From the NCBI GenBank assembly GCA_009908735.1, contig JAAAOR010000156.1:1-15251 (forward strand): 15,251 nt of DNA, read 5' to 3'. Numbering within the stretch: position 1 is the first letter of the stretch; every line of letters starts with the position of its first letter. Shown one piece after another: positions 8,932 to 15,251 of this stretch. The DNA comes from Spirochaetota bacterium. Its GTDB lineage: Bacteria; Spirochaetota; Spirochaetia; DSM-27196; PWMO01. The notes under the pieces were generated by a model, which had not been told where the DNA came from, did not search any database, and saw only the letters and a program-made list of their open reading frames with translations. The translations under genes were made by a program, and so were the position numbers.

Positions 8932-10974
8932 CTACCCGGATTGCTTCTCGGAGGTCTGTGCGAAGTGCGAGAACTCCATCGCGTAATTTCCGCGGCCCTG
9001 GGTGATGCTGCGAAGCGAGGTAGAGTATCCGAACATCTGCTTGAGTGGGGCTTCTGCGCGAATGTGTTCCATCGCGGGCCGCGACTCCACACCCTGGACG
9101 ACCCCGCCGCGCATGGTGATACCGTTGATGACATCGCCGAGAAAATCGGCGGGGCACATGACGTCGACACGCATGACGGGTTCGAGGAGGATGGGTCCGG
9201 CGGCGCTACAGGCGTTATCAAAGCCCATGGATCCGGCGGCCTCGAAGGCAAGCGAGGTCGAGGTGAGCTCGTCGTATTTGGCGCCTACCAGCGTCACGCC
9301 GATGTCGATCGTCGGGTAGCCGAAGACGATGCCGGAGGTGAAAGCCGCCTCCACGCCGCGCCGTACCGCATCGATGAGCTCCTCCGGCAGATCGTTTTTC
9401 GATACCTCGTTTGTGAAGTTGTTTCCGCTGCCGCGCTCGAGTGGCTCGACCCGCAGTGTAATCTCGGCGTTGTTTTCCTTACCGCCGAGAACGCGATGGT
9501 AGGTCTCACGGTGCTCGAGCGTCTGGTTGATCGACTCGCGATAGGTAACCTGGGGCTGGCCGACCCGCGCACCGACTTTGTAGTCGTCAATGATACGCGT
9601 GACCAGCACGTCGAGATGCAACTCACCCATGCCGGAGATGATCAGCTCACCGGTGTCTTCGTTCTCGTAACTGAAGAAGGTAGGGTCCTCTTTTGCGAGG
9701 ATGATGAGCACGTCTTTCAGCTTGTCCCGCTGGGAAAGGGTCTCCGGCTCGATAGCAACCGAAATCACGGGCTCGGGAAAGTGCATGCGCTCGAGAATGA
9801 CGGGAAACCCCTCGCTCCCGATGGTGTCGCCGGTTTGGGCGTGTTTAAACCCGATGAATACGGCGATGTCTCCGGCCTCTACGCTGTCGACGGCCTCCGT
9901 GCGGTTGGCAGGCATGCGCAGGAGGCGGTGTACCCGCTCGCGCTTTTTCTTGTCGGCGTTATAGACCGTGGAACCGGCCTTTACCGAGCCGGAGTACAGG
10001 CGAACGAAGCACAGATCGCCTGCCTCGCGCTCGGATTGTATCTTAAAGACCAAACCCACAGGCGGGCCGTCGGACGTGCGCTCGACGGGAACCTTGTGCT
10101 CCTTCTTCGCGTGAATACCTTCCTCGGGCTCGATCTCTTCGGGAGCCGGCAGGTAGTTAACCACGGCGTCGAGGAGCGGCTGCACTCCCACGTTCTTGAG
10201 GCTCGCGCCACAGAAGGTCGGCACAATGCTGCGATCCAGGGTCTTGTCGCGGATAACGTGGTTGATGGTGTCGGTGGGGATCTCTTCACCGTTGAGGTAG
10301 AGCTCGGTGAGCTCATCGGAATAGGCGCTGAGTGCGTCTATCATCGTGTCCCGCCATTGCGCGGCGGTCTCGCGGTACTCCTCGCGGATCGGTGCGGTGT
10401 CCATCTCCGAGCCGAAGGTCTCGTGGTCCCAGTGGAGCTCCTGCATGGAGAGGAGATCGATCGTGCCCTCGAAGCCCTGCTCCTTCCCGATGGGGATGGA
10501 CAGGATGACGGGGTTGGCACCGAGCTTCTCTTTCATCTCCTCGAGGACCGCGAAGAAGTCCGCGCCGATGCGGTCCATCTTGTTTACGTAGGCAAGACGG
10601 GGGATGTTGTAGGTGTCCGCCTGGTGCCAGACCGTCTCGGACTGCGGCTCCACGCCGCCGACCGCGTCGAAAATGGCCACCGCGCCGTCGAGCACCCGCA
10701 GCGAACGCTCAACCTCAGCGGTGAAATCCACGTGTCCCGGCGTGTCGATGATGTTGATCTGGTGATCCCGCCAAAAGCAGGTCGTAGCTGCCGAAGTGAT
10801 GGTGATGCCACGGTTTTGCTCCTGCGTCATCCAGTCCATAGTCGCGTCTCCGTCGTCTACCTCGCCTATGCGGTGACGCTTGCCGGTGTAGAAGAGGATC
10901 CGCTCGGTGGTCGTCGTCTTCCCGGCATCGATGTGTGCCATGATGCCGATGTTCCTGAGTTTTCTAAGCTTCAT
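8932..10974 (-). CDS. fusA: Elongation factor G, full GTPase (possibly the recycling-type spdEFG2)
   Basis: EF-G drives tRNA-mRNA translocation and, with RRF, ribosome recycling. The 680-residue product has an intact G domain: AHIDAGKT (13-20), switch I RGITIT (55-60), DTPGHVDF (77-84) with the catalytic histidine at 81, and NKMD (131-134). Domains II-V follow, with SGMGELHLD in domain III. The ATG at 10974 is chosen because the protein there begins [16 protein letters not shown], as in the family. An in-frame GTG at 11067 would add 31 residues with no family resemblance and would read through the promoter. Spirochaetes typically carry two EF-Gs, one for translocation and one for recycling. 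The segments SAATTCFW and [18 protein letters not shown] remind me of the recycling type (Borrelia EF-G2), so the main translocase may lie elsewhere. That sub-assignment is uncertain; EF-G itself is not. Confidence 0.95.
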   Translation of the reverse strand: MKLRKLRNIGIMAHIDAGKTTTTERILFYTGKRHRIGEVDDGDATMDWMTQEQNRGITITSAATTCFWRDHQINIIDTPGHVDFTAEVERSLRVLDGAVAIFDAVGGVEPQSETVWHQADTYNIPRLAYVNKMDRIGADFFAVLEEMKEKLGANPVILSIPIGKEQGFEGTIDLLSMQELHWDHETFGSEMDTAPIREEYRETAAQWRDTMIDALSAYSDELTELYLNGEEIPTDTINHVIRDKTLDRSIVPTFCGASLKNVGVQPLLDAVVNYLPAPEEIEPEEGIHAKKEHKVPVERTSDGPPVGLVFKIQSEREAGDLCFVRLYSGSVKAGSTVYNADKKKRERVHRLLRMPANRTEAVDSVEAGDIAVFIGFKHAQTGDTIGSEGFPVILERMHFPEPVISVAIEPETLSQRDKLKDVLIILAKEDPTFFSYENEDTGELIISGMGELHLDVLVTRIIDDYKVGARVGQPQVTYRESINQTLEHRETYHRVLGGKENNAEITLRVEPLERGSGNNFTNEVSKNDLPEELIDAVRRGVEAAFTSGIVFGYPTIDIGVTLVGAKYDELTSTSLAFEAAGSMGFDNACSAAGPILLEPVMRVDVMCPADFLGDVINGITMRGGVVQGVESRPAMEHIRAEAPLKQMFGYSTSLRSITQGRGNYAMEFSHFAQTSEKQSG

Positions 10975-10991
10975 TGGTCTCGCCGGGGCGA

Positions 10992-11021
10992 ATAATAGCA
11001 CACAGCGACTCGGCGTGGAAA
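10992..11021 (-). promoter_or_regulatory. fusA: Probable promoter of the EF-G gene
   Basis: On the minus strand TTTCCA (11016-11021, four of six to TTGACA) is 18 bp from TATTAT (10992-10997, five of six), which is preceded by TGC, an extended -10 feature. The start would be near 10985, giving a leader of only about 10 nt with a weak GGCGAG as SD. Confidence 0.55.
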
Positions 11022-11032
11022 CATCCACGAGC

Positions 11033-11061
11033 TTGACAGTCGCATGGCCGCATGGTAGCGT
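11033..11061 (+). promoter_or_regulatory. Probable promoter of tRNA-Val
   Basis: A perfect -35 TTGACA (11033-11038) is followed after 17 bp by TAGCGT (11056-11061), which keeps the important T, A and final T of the -10. The first tRNA base is 12 bases downstream, right for a short 5' leader removed by RNase P. It is back to back with the EF-G promoter. Confidence 0.6.
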
Positions 11062-11072
11062 CACCACCGCTC

Positions 11073-11144
11073 GGGCGGTTAGCTCAGTGGGAGAGCGCCT
11101 GCCTTACAAGCAGGATGTCACTGGTTCAAATCCAGTACCGCCCA
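11073..11144 (+). tRNA. tRNA-Val, anticodon UAC
   Basis: A complete 72-nt cloverleaf. The acceptor stem is GGGCGGT (11073-11079) with ACCGCCC (11137-11143), all seven pairs. The D arm is GCTC/GAGC with a 7-nt loop. The anticodon stem is CCTGC/GCAGG around loop CTTACAA, anticodon TAC at 11105-11107. The T arm is ACTGG/CCAGT around TTCAAAT, and the discriminator is A11144. No CCA is encoded (TCA follows), so it must be added after transcription. The gene stands alone between a promoter and an intrinsic terminator. No integrase or repeated 3' tRNA fragment is visible nearby. Confidence 0.96.
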
Positions 11145-11146
11145 TC

Positions 11147-11181
11147 AAAACCCGGCACCTGATCGGTGTCGGGTTTTTTTT
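11147..11181 (+). terminator. Intrinsic terminator after tRNA-Val
   Basis: A 9-bp stem, CCCGGCACC (11151-11159) with GGTGTCGGG (11165-11173, one G-U pair), closes a 5-nt loop and runs into eight T's (11174-11181). Four A's before the stem can pair with the first T's. This is a textbook rho-independent terminator and separates the tRNA from the phosphodiesterase gene. Confidence 0.93.
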
Positions 11182-11208
11182 GGACAATCCGGAGCGGGGG
11201 TACACATT

Positions 11209-11973
11209 ATGCCTGCAGTGACAGTCGTCGCGCACCGCGGGGGAGGCGGCGTTCGACCGGAAAACACCCTGGCCGCGTTCGACCACGCGGTGGGCCTCGG
11301 CTGCTCGTTTCTCGAGCTCGACGTCCGCGCCACGAGCGATGGAGTACCCGTTGTCATCCACGACGCGGCGGTCGACCGCGTGACCGACGGGCACGGGAGC
11401 GTTTCGGAATACCCGGCCGCGGCGCTTGCCGAGCTCGATGCAGGCTATGCCTGGAGCGAGGACGGGCGCAGCTTTCCTTTTCGCGCGCAGGGTCTCCACA
11501 TTCCCGCGCTGAGCGAGGTCTTCGACCGCTACCCCCGCGCGTGGATATCCGTCGACATCAAGGCTGCCGATGCCGGCCTCGCGGGTTTGGTGGCAGAGCT
11601 TGTCACGTCTTTTGACCGCGCAGACCGTACCGTGGTGGGCTCTTTCTCCTGCTCGACTGCCCGAAGATTCCGACGGCTGCAGCCGCACGCTCACGCAAGC
11701 GCCTACCCCATGGAGGTGCGCCGCATGGTTGTTGCCGCCGCCTCCGGTCTAAGCCCACTCATGCCCGGTCACCCCGGCTTTCTAATGGTGCCGGAGTACT
11801 GGGGGCGGGTTCGCGTCGTATCCCCAGCTTTCATCCGCATGGCTGAGCGCGGGAATAAATGGATATTTGTCTGGACGATAAATGATACCGAGAGGGCGCT
11901 GCGGCTCGCCGACGCCGGTGTTCACGGTATTATCACCGATTTCCCGGGCCAGGTTGCCGCAGCACTCGGCTAA
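11209..11973 (+). CDS. Glycerophosphodiester phosphodiesterase (UgpQ/GDPD family)
   Basis: Hydrolyses glycerophosphodiesters (deacylated phospholipids) to glycerol 3-phosphate and an alcohol. The 254-residue TIM-barrel protein carries the family motifs: HRG (9-11) with PENT (17-20), ELD (36-38) and the catalytic HD (51-52). The downstream metal-binding acidic position is Asp116 in VDIK, where most members have glutamate. The C-terminal WTIND and GIITDFP are also typical. There is no signal peptide, so it is probably cytoplasmic, like UgpQ rather than periplasmic GlpQ. The ATG at 11209 is preceded by a purine-rich GGAGCGGGGG (11191-11200). The tRNA terminator lies upstream, and I see no clear separate promoter in the 27-bp gap between them, so expression may depend on read-through or a weak start. 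It converges on the FecR gene. Confidence 0.92.
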   Translation: MPAVTVVAHRGGGGVRPENTLAAFDHAVGLGCSFLELDVRATSDGVPVVIHDAAVDRVTDGHGSVSEYPAAALAELDAGYAWSEDGRSFPFRAQGLHIPALSEVFDRYPRAWISVDIKAADAGLAGLVAELVTSFDRADRTVVGSFSCSTARRFRRLQPHAHASAYPMEVRRMVVAAASGLSPLMPGHPGFLMVPEYWGRVRVVSPAFIRMAERGNKWIFVWTINDTERALRLADAGVHGIITDFPGQVAAALG

Positions 11974-11986
11974 GTGGTGTCGCGCG

Positions 11987-12004
11987 CGCATCCCGCGGGA
12001 TGCG
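11987..12004. terminator. Perfect palindrome between two convergent genes, possible bidirectional terminator
   Basis: CGCATCCCGCGGGATGCG is an exact 18-bp palindrome in the 38-bp gap between the phosphodiesterase stop and the FecR stop. Position suggests a shared transcription end, but neither side has a T run, so it is not a classical intrinsic terminator. A protein-binding site is the alternative. Confidence 0.45.
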
Positions 12005-12011
12005 TTACGAC

Positions 12012-12578
12012 CTATTGAAGCAGCGCCTCTTCGGCAAGATAGGTCTCGACCGAGACAATGGGCTCGTTTGCGTAGGCTCGGCTTTCCTGACCGGCGCGAA
12101 CGCTGTGCGTCTGCCCGATGAGGTTTTCAATCTCGACGTCCCCTTCCGTTACCTGCAGACTAATGCCGTCGTAGACGAAGTCGGTACCGCGCACGGAAGC
12201 CGTGGATACCGGACTGGTTACGCTAAAGTCGCTACGCCGGTCATCGGCGCTGCGCACGCGCGCGTTTACCTTACCAAAGCCCATCGACAGTTGCGTCTGG
12301 TCTACGTCCTCGCGCTCAGCAAGCTCGGCAATGGATAGCTGCGAGAGCGGCGATACATCCACCTCCGAACGTCCGATTGTTATGACGGCGCGCCCCCGAA
12401 AACCCGTCGCAACGAGGTCTCCGGCCGCAAGCACCATACCCTCTTCGGCACGCTCCCATGCGCCGTCTGCGGCGGAAACGCGAACAGTTCCATCCATTGA
12501 CGTGATACGCGCTTCCAAGGCCGCAAACGCGGGCACCGTCAGCGCGATCAAGAGTACAAGAATCACGTATCGTTTCAT
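12012..12578 (-). CDS. Exported FecR-domain protein
   Basis: A 188-residue protein with a signal peptide (lysine/arginine start, hydrophobic 4-18, likely cleavage after AFA at about 19) and then a single FecR domain (about 25-170). Typical features are the GTV start near 30, LAAGDLVAT near 50-57, and the late motif TSPVSTASVRGTDF (121-134). There is no cytoplasmic anti-sigma region and no transmembrane segment after the signal, so it is not a classical FecR sigma regulator. It is better described as a free periplasmic or surface FecR protein. The ATG at 12578 has an ideal SD, AAGGAGG (12585-12591). It is the last gene of a three-gene minus-strand operon, 36 bp after the beta-barrel gene. Its partner and function are not known; FecR proteins of this kind often sit near CHASE2 sensors, as here. 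Confidence 0.85.
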   Translation of the reverse strand: MKRYVILVLLIALTVPAFAALEARITSMDGTVRVSAADGAWERAEEGMVLAAGDLVATGFRGRAVITIGRSEVDVSPLSQLSIAELAEREDVDQTQLSMGFGKVNARVRSADDRRSDFSVTSPVSTASVRGTDFVYDGISLQVTEGDVEIENLIGQTHSVRAGQESRAYANEPIVSVETYLAEEALLQ

Positions 12579-12584
12579 CAGAAG

Positions 12585-12591
12585 CCTCCTT
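12585..12591 (-). promoter_or_regulatory. Consensus ribosome binding site of the FecR gene
   Basis: On the minus strand AAGGAGG stands 6 bases before the ATG at 12578. It is the strongest SD in this operon, so the FecR protein may be made in excess of the products of the two upstream genes. Confidence 0.75.
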
Positions 12592-12614
12592 CCAACCGGT
12601 ATGTGCCTTCGCCG

Positions 12615-13946
12615 TTACAGCGAAAGCTGGATGCGGGCGAGCAGTCGCCCCTGCGGATCGGTGTTTTCAACAGCCCCCGCATCCTTGAGTATATCACTCG
12701 GGAAAAAGATATCACCCTCAACGGCAAATCTCAAATCGGAGAAGGGACGAATTTCCAGTGTCGTTCCAATTTCGGTGCCGACATAGCCGGTGGCTGCGTC
12801 GGGGGGGAGCCCGGCAACCGTGCCGGAACCCTTGAAGGGCCGAGACGCTGCGGCCACGGATACGCCCGTGCGAATGCCCTCGCGGGGCCCGGCGCCGAGA
12901 TCCAGCGGCTGCACGGAGTAGTCGAGCTTGGCGAAAGCGACGTTTGACAGCACAAGTGGTGCGAACCGGACAAGCATCGGCTCGGTTATCGGAGCAAAAT
13001 GGCCGGAAGTGCCGCTCTCCTTCGCGGAAAAGCGCGAGAAGCCGCGCTCACCACCGGCCCAGCCGACCTGCAATTCCGCGCGGCTTTTGCCCAGCTGCGG
13101 CGCAAACGCCCTCAGGCTCGCGCCCGCGGCCGCGCCGAGCGTGGAATAGGTTTCGTCGTTGTCGTCGGAGTCGGCAAAATAGCGCGAGGCCCGCCCGATA
13201 CCGTACACGGTGTAGAACACACGTCGGGAAAGCGGTCCGGTGAGTGTAAGGCTGCCGTAAAACCCGTCGGCGGCATCCGAGGAGTCGAGATCGCTCGAAG
13301 GAAGCTCGGGGAGGTCAAGATGACCTATAGCATCCATAATGATACTCTGTCGGCCGAGAAGCTCGGGAAACGCCACCTCCAAACGCCCCAGTAGATGGGC
13401 GGGCCCGAGCAAATTGTCATCGTCCAGCGCGTCTCCGGTGGTCAGTCGTACGTCGGTCGAATCGCGAAAGAGGAGCCCGGTATACGCCGATTGGACTCGA
13501 AACGTAACGACCGGCGCTACTATTCCAACGGAGAGTCCGTCTGCGGGGGTATCCACGATCAGTCCATTGGTATCCCGAAGGCCGAACCTTCCTGCGGTTA
13601 ACTCAGCGACGGCACCGTCGCCGGTGGGGACCGGAATCCGAGCGAGAAACCGTGCCCGGTCGAGTGCAGGAGTGAACTCGCCGTCGGAATCATCATCCGC
13701 TTCGTCGTAGCGATACCCATACCCACCCATGAACTCGATGTCGCTGTCCGGCGAGAGAACCCACGAAAGCGAGGCATCGGCCGTTGTCTCGGTGAATATG
13801 TTCGTCTCTGAGGTGTGCTCGGCTCCGAGCTCGCTCGACAGCTCAATGTCGAGCTCAGCGGCCATGACATGCGGCGTTCCGGCGAAAAGCACAGCAAGCA
13901 CGGGCAGGATAAGCCTGGGTCTCCGTCGCGTTATCCAGCGCCTCAT
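12615..13946 (-). CDS. Predicted outer-membrane beta-barrel protein, unknown function
   Basis: I do not recognise a named family. The 443-residue protein begins with arginines (MRRWITRRR), a hydrophobic stretch (about 11-28) and a likely cleavage after VMA. The rest has many short alternating hydrophobic/polar strands, acidic loops (runs such as DEADDDSDGE and DSDDNDET) and no further membrane helix. It ends RLLARIQLSL, a terminal hydrophobic residue as in many barrel proteins. Together these suggest a channel or surface barrel in the outer membrane. The ATG at 13946 is preferred over one at 13964 for two reasons: the ATG overlaps the upstream stop as ATGA, and AAGGGGG lies just before it, while the earlier ATG has no SD. 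The stop is TAA and the FecR gene follows. It is probably made together with the upstream small exported protein by translational coupling. Confidence 0.72.
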   Translation of the reverse strand: MRRWITRRRPRLILPVLAVLFAGTPHVMAAELDIELSSELGAEHTSETNIFTETTADASLSWVLSPDSDIEFMGGYGYRYDEADDDSDGEFTPALDRARFLARIPVPTGDGAVAELTAGRFGLRDTNGLIVDTPADGLSVGIVAPVVTFRVQSAYTGLLFRDSTDVRLTTGDALDDDNLLGPAHLLGRLEVAFPELLGRQSIIMDAIGHLDLPELPSSDLDSSDAADGFYGSLTLTGPLSRRVFYTVYGIGRASRYFADSDDNDETYSTLGAAAGASLRAFAPQLGKSRAELQVGWAGGERGFSRFSAKESGTSGHFAPITEPMLVRFAPLVLSNVAFAKLDYSVQPLDLGAGPREGIRTGVSVAAASRPFKGSGTVAGLPPDAATGYVGTEIGTTLEIRPFSDLRFAVEGDIFFPSDILKDAGAVENTDPQGRLLARIQLSL

Positions 13947-14398
13947 GACCGGCCCCCTTCCCATTCGATGGCGTTTCCAATCAACCGTAGCGCCTGCACA
14001 CCGGCGATGTGGTCGGTTGCATCAACACGGTCGAGCAGGATCCGCCGAAAGCGCAACTCTCGCACCGCATACCGGGGGCTCGGAGCAACCCGATACATGA
14101 GGCCCGCGGGAATATCAAACCCCTCCACCACTAGGTAGGAGAACTCCGCCACCGTGAGCGGTTCGTCAACCGACCGCGAACCCCACCCAAGTCGCCTGCG
14201 AAGCTCCGGATTGAGTGCTGCATCCGGCGAGGCGGTGCGTGGCAGCGTCCCGGACGCAACTAGGACGGCGAAACCGCCCTCGCGGTAGGTAATCTCCTCA
14301 GCGGTCTGCATTGCCGCTATGACCTCCATCTGGTCGGCGCCGGCTGCGGTAAGTACCGGCACCACCGTAAGCACAAGAACTAACCATATTTTCGTCAC
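13943..14398 (-). CDS. Small exported protein of unknown function
   Basis: The 151-residue product has a clear signal peptide (hydrophobic 4-18, likely cleavage near AAGA-DQ at 21) and no other membrane segment, so it should be periplasmic. The mature part has a helical region (about 22-50), then a conserved-looking block EFSYLVVEGFDIPAGLMYR (85-103) followed by PRYAVRELRFRR (108-119) and a C-terminal IAGVQALRLIGN (131-142). I have a vague memory of similar blocks in spirochaete envelope proteins but cannot name a family. The start is GTG at 14398, with AAGGGG 8 bases before it; no better ATG is available. It is the first gene of the minus-strand operon. Its last bases overlap the barrel gene start by four bases (ATGA), implying coupled translation and probably a joint function. 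Confidence 0.7.
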   Translation of the reverse strand: MTKIWLVLVLTVVPVLTAAGADQMEVIAAMQTAEEITYREGGFAVLVASGTLPRTASPDAALNPELRRRLGWGSRSVDEPLTVAEFSYLVVEGFDIPAGLMYRVAPSPRYAVRELRFRRILLDRVDATDHIAGVQALRLIGNAIEWEGGRS

Positions 14399-14482
14399 GG
14401 TCGGTACCCCTTGTCGGTATGTTATCCTTATAATACTGATTAGAATACCACAAAAATGACGGCAAAAAAAGATTGAGGATCA
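14399..14482. promoter_or_regulatory. AT-rich divergent promoter region
   Basis: This 84-bp gap between the divergent operon and the CHASE2 gene is clearly AT-richer than its surroundings. On the plus strand a perfect -10 TATAAT lies at 14429-14434, and TAGAAT at 14441-14446 is an alternative, but neither has a good -35. On the minus strand several overlapping -10-like boxes (TATTAT, TATAAG, TATTCT) occur, again without a clear -35. The two directions probably share control, perhaps through an activator. Confidence 0.5.
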
Positions 14483-15251
14483 ATGAAACGTTTTTCACTT
14501 TTCCCGCTTCCCGGCGTTCTCTTCTTGATCGTGCCCGTGTTCTTTGCCGGCGTCTTTTCGGCGTTGCAGTACACGCCGCTTCTTCAAACGGCGGAAAACC
14601 GTTGGTACGACCAGCTACTACATTTTAGACCGCAGATCGAGGAAGATGAGCGTATCGTTTTGCTCAACATTGATGACCGTGCGGTCTCGGCTCAGGGTGA
14701 GTGGCCGTGGCGGCGCGGAGCAATGGGTGATCATTTGCTGCGCCTGAGCGAGCTCTCTCCGGCGGCGGTGGTGCTCGACATCGAGTACGTCGACCCGGGG
14801 CTTCTCGAGGTTGACGGCGACGACTACAGCGAAACGGTGCCGCGAACGCTTAAAGAGGAGTTTACCGCGCTTCGCAACAACGCCGTCGATGTCGGCGAGG
14901 CCCTGGAGGCCGGCGCCCTTGATGCGGACTCGGCACCGCTGTATTTCTTCGATTTAGCCGAGGAAATTCTGGCATCTCGACAGCGAATAGAGGAGGAACT
15001 CGATGCGGCGGTGCGGGACGGGGACCGCCACCTTGCAACCGCTATGTCGCTGAGCGGGCCGGTTTACCTCCCTCTCCTGCTGGCTGTAAGAGAGGAGCAG
15101 TCGATCGGCCTTGAATCGCCGGAGGCGGCCCGCACGTTCTCCATCGCCGTCGAGGGTGAGGCGGAAGCGACCGTACCGGCGGTGGCGGAGGTTCGCGGCA
15201 TCGTGCACCCCATCGACGATGGAGCCGCCGCTGCGGGATTCGCCAATACGC
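14483..15251 (+). CDS. CHASE2-domain sensor protein (N-terminal part, 3' end outside window)
   Basis: The frame is open from the ATG at 14483 to the right edge (256 complete codons). Residues 7-28 form an N-terminal membrane helix. CHASE2, an extracytoplasmic sensing domain, follows: WYDQLLHFRP (41-50), IVLLNIDDRAV with QGEWPWRR (58-78), AVVLDIEYVDP (95-105) and, after an insert, a later part ending near DDGAAAAGFANT. Between DIEYVDP and AMSLSGPVYLP (about 107-183) is a long, acidic, helix-prone insert that most CHASE2 domains lack; I recall a comparable one in spirochaete homologues. CHASE2 proteins usually continue with about three membrane helices and an adenylate cyclase, histidine kinase or GGDEF output, none of it in view, so the effector is unknown. 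A GAGGA (14475-14479) lies only 3 bases before the ATG. It is divergent from the three-gene envelope operon. Confidence 0.85.
   Translation, partial: MKRFSLFPLPGVLFLIVPVFFAGVFSALQYTPLLQTAENRWYDQLLHFRPQIEEDERIVLLNIDDRAVSAQGEWPWRRGAMGDHLLRLSELSPAAVVLDIEYVDPGLLEVDGDDYSETVPRTLKEEFTALRNNAVDVGEALEAGALDADSAPLYFFDLAEEILASRQRIEEELDAAVRDGDRHLATAMSLSGPVYLPLLLAVREEQSIGLESPEAARTFSIAVEGEAEATVPAVAEVRGIVHPIDDGAAAAGFANT

Noticed and set aside
8893..10995. Open frame of 700 codons on the plus strand, opposite the EF-G gene
   Set aside because: It mirrors a highly conserved EF-G gene in a high-GC genome, where antisense frames stay open by codon bias. The product has no recognisable motif.
10975..11067. N-terminal extension of the EF-G gene from a GTG at 11067
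   Set aside because: The extra 31 residues do not resemble EF-G, and the extension would span the promoter boxes. [16 protein letters not shown] is the normal beginning.
11073..11144. tRNA-Val as an integration site of a mobile element
   Set aside because: No integrase, no duplicated tRNA 3' fragment and no change of gene content next to it.
11104..11694. 196-codon minus-strand frame across the tRNA and the phosphodiesterase gene
   Set aside because: It runs through a tRNA and its terminator and lies opposite a well-supported enzyme.
13947..13964. Earlier ATG for the barrel gene at 13964
   Set aside because: No SD before it; the ATG at 13946 has an SD and the ATGA overlap.
1..15251. CRISPR array, insertion sequence or toxin-antitoxin pair
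   Set aside because: No spaced direct repeats, no transposase motifs with terminal repeats and no small paired genes of that type were seen by eye.

Overview
The window reads as a piece of bacterial chromosome with high G+C (about 60% by eye), densely packed genes and no sign of mobile DNA. I suggest a spirochaete, probably free-living (Spirochaetales-like). The reasons are an EF-G resembling the spirochaete/planctomycete recycling type, a CHASE2 protein carrying a long helical insert as I recall from spirochaete homologues, and a neighbouring FecR/beta-barrel/small periplasmic protein set. This is inference from remembered families; no search was run.

Layout. (1) Bases 1-6715, plus strand: the C-terminal two thirds of mfd (transcription-repair coupling factor, cut by the left edge), a GAF-domain PtsP (nitrogen-type PTS enzyme I), trmB (tRNA m7G46 methyltransferase, 4 bp after ptsP) and a citrate synthase of the anaerobe type. 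ptsP appears to have its own promoter, with a -10 placed so that the mRNA would be nearly leaderless. (2) Bases 6724-10974, minus strand: two EF-G paralogues in tandem. The upstream one (8932-10974) is a full GTPase EF-G. The downstream one (6724-8802) is an EF-G II type that lacks the catalytic switch II histidine; a near-consensus sigma70 promoter lies between them. (3) Bases 11033-11181, plus strand: a tRNA-Val(UAC) with promoter and intrinsic terminator, divergent from the EF-G pair. A cytoplasmic glycerophosphodiester phosphodiesterase follows (11209-11973). (4) Bases 12012-15251: a likely cell-envelope signalling locus. On the minus strand, a 151-residue exported protein of unknown function overlaps by ATGA with a predicted outer-membrane beta-barrel, followed by an exported FecR-domain protein. 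Divergently, on the plus strand, is the N-terminal part of a CHASE2 sensor, cut by the right edge, whose effector (often a nucleotide cyclase) lies outside the window.

The first three blocks are mostly housekeeping: repair, PTS signalling, tRNA modification, carbon entry and translation. The fourth is the least ordinary part. It combines a periplasmic ligand-sensor domain with three exported proteins, two of them without a recognised function. I saw no CRISPR array, insertion sequence, integrase or phage gene. No gene-free stretch exceeds 300 bases; the longest are 8803-8931, 10975-11072 and 14399-14482, all of which look like promoter regions.
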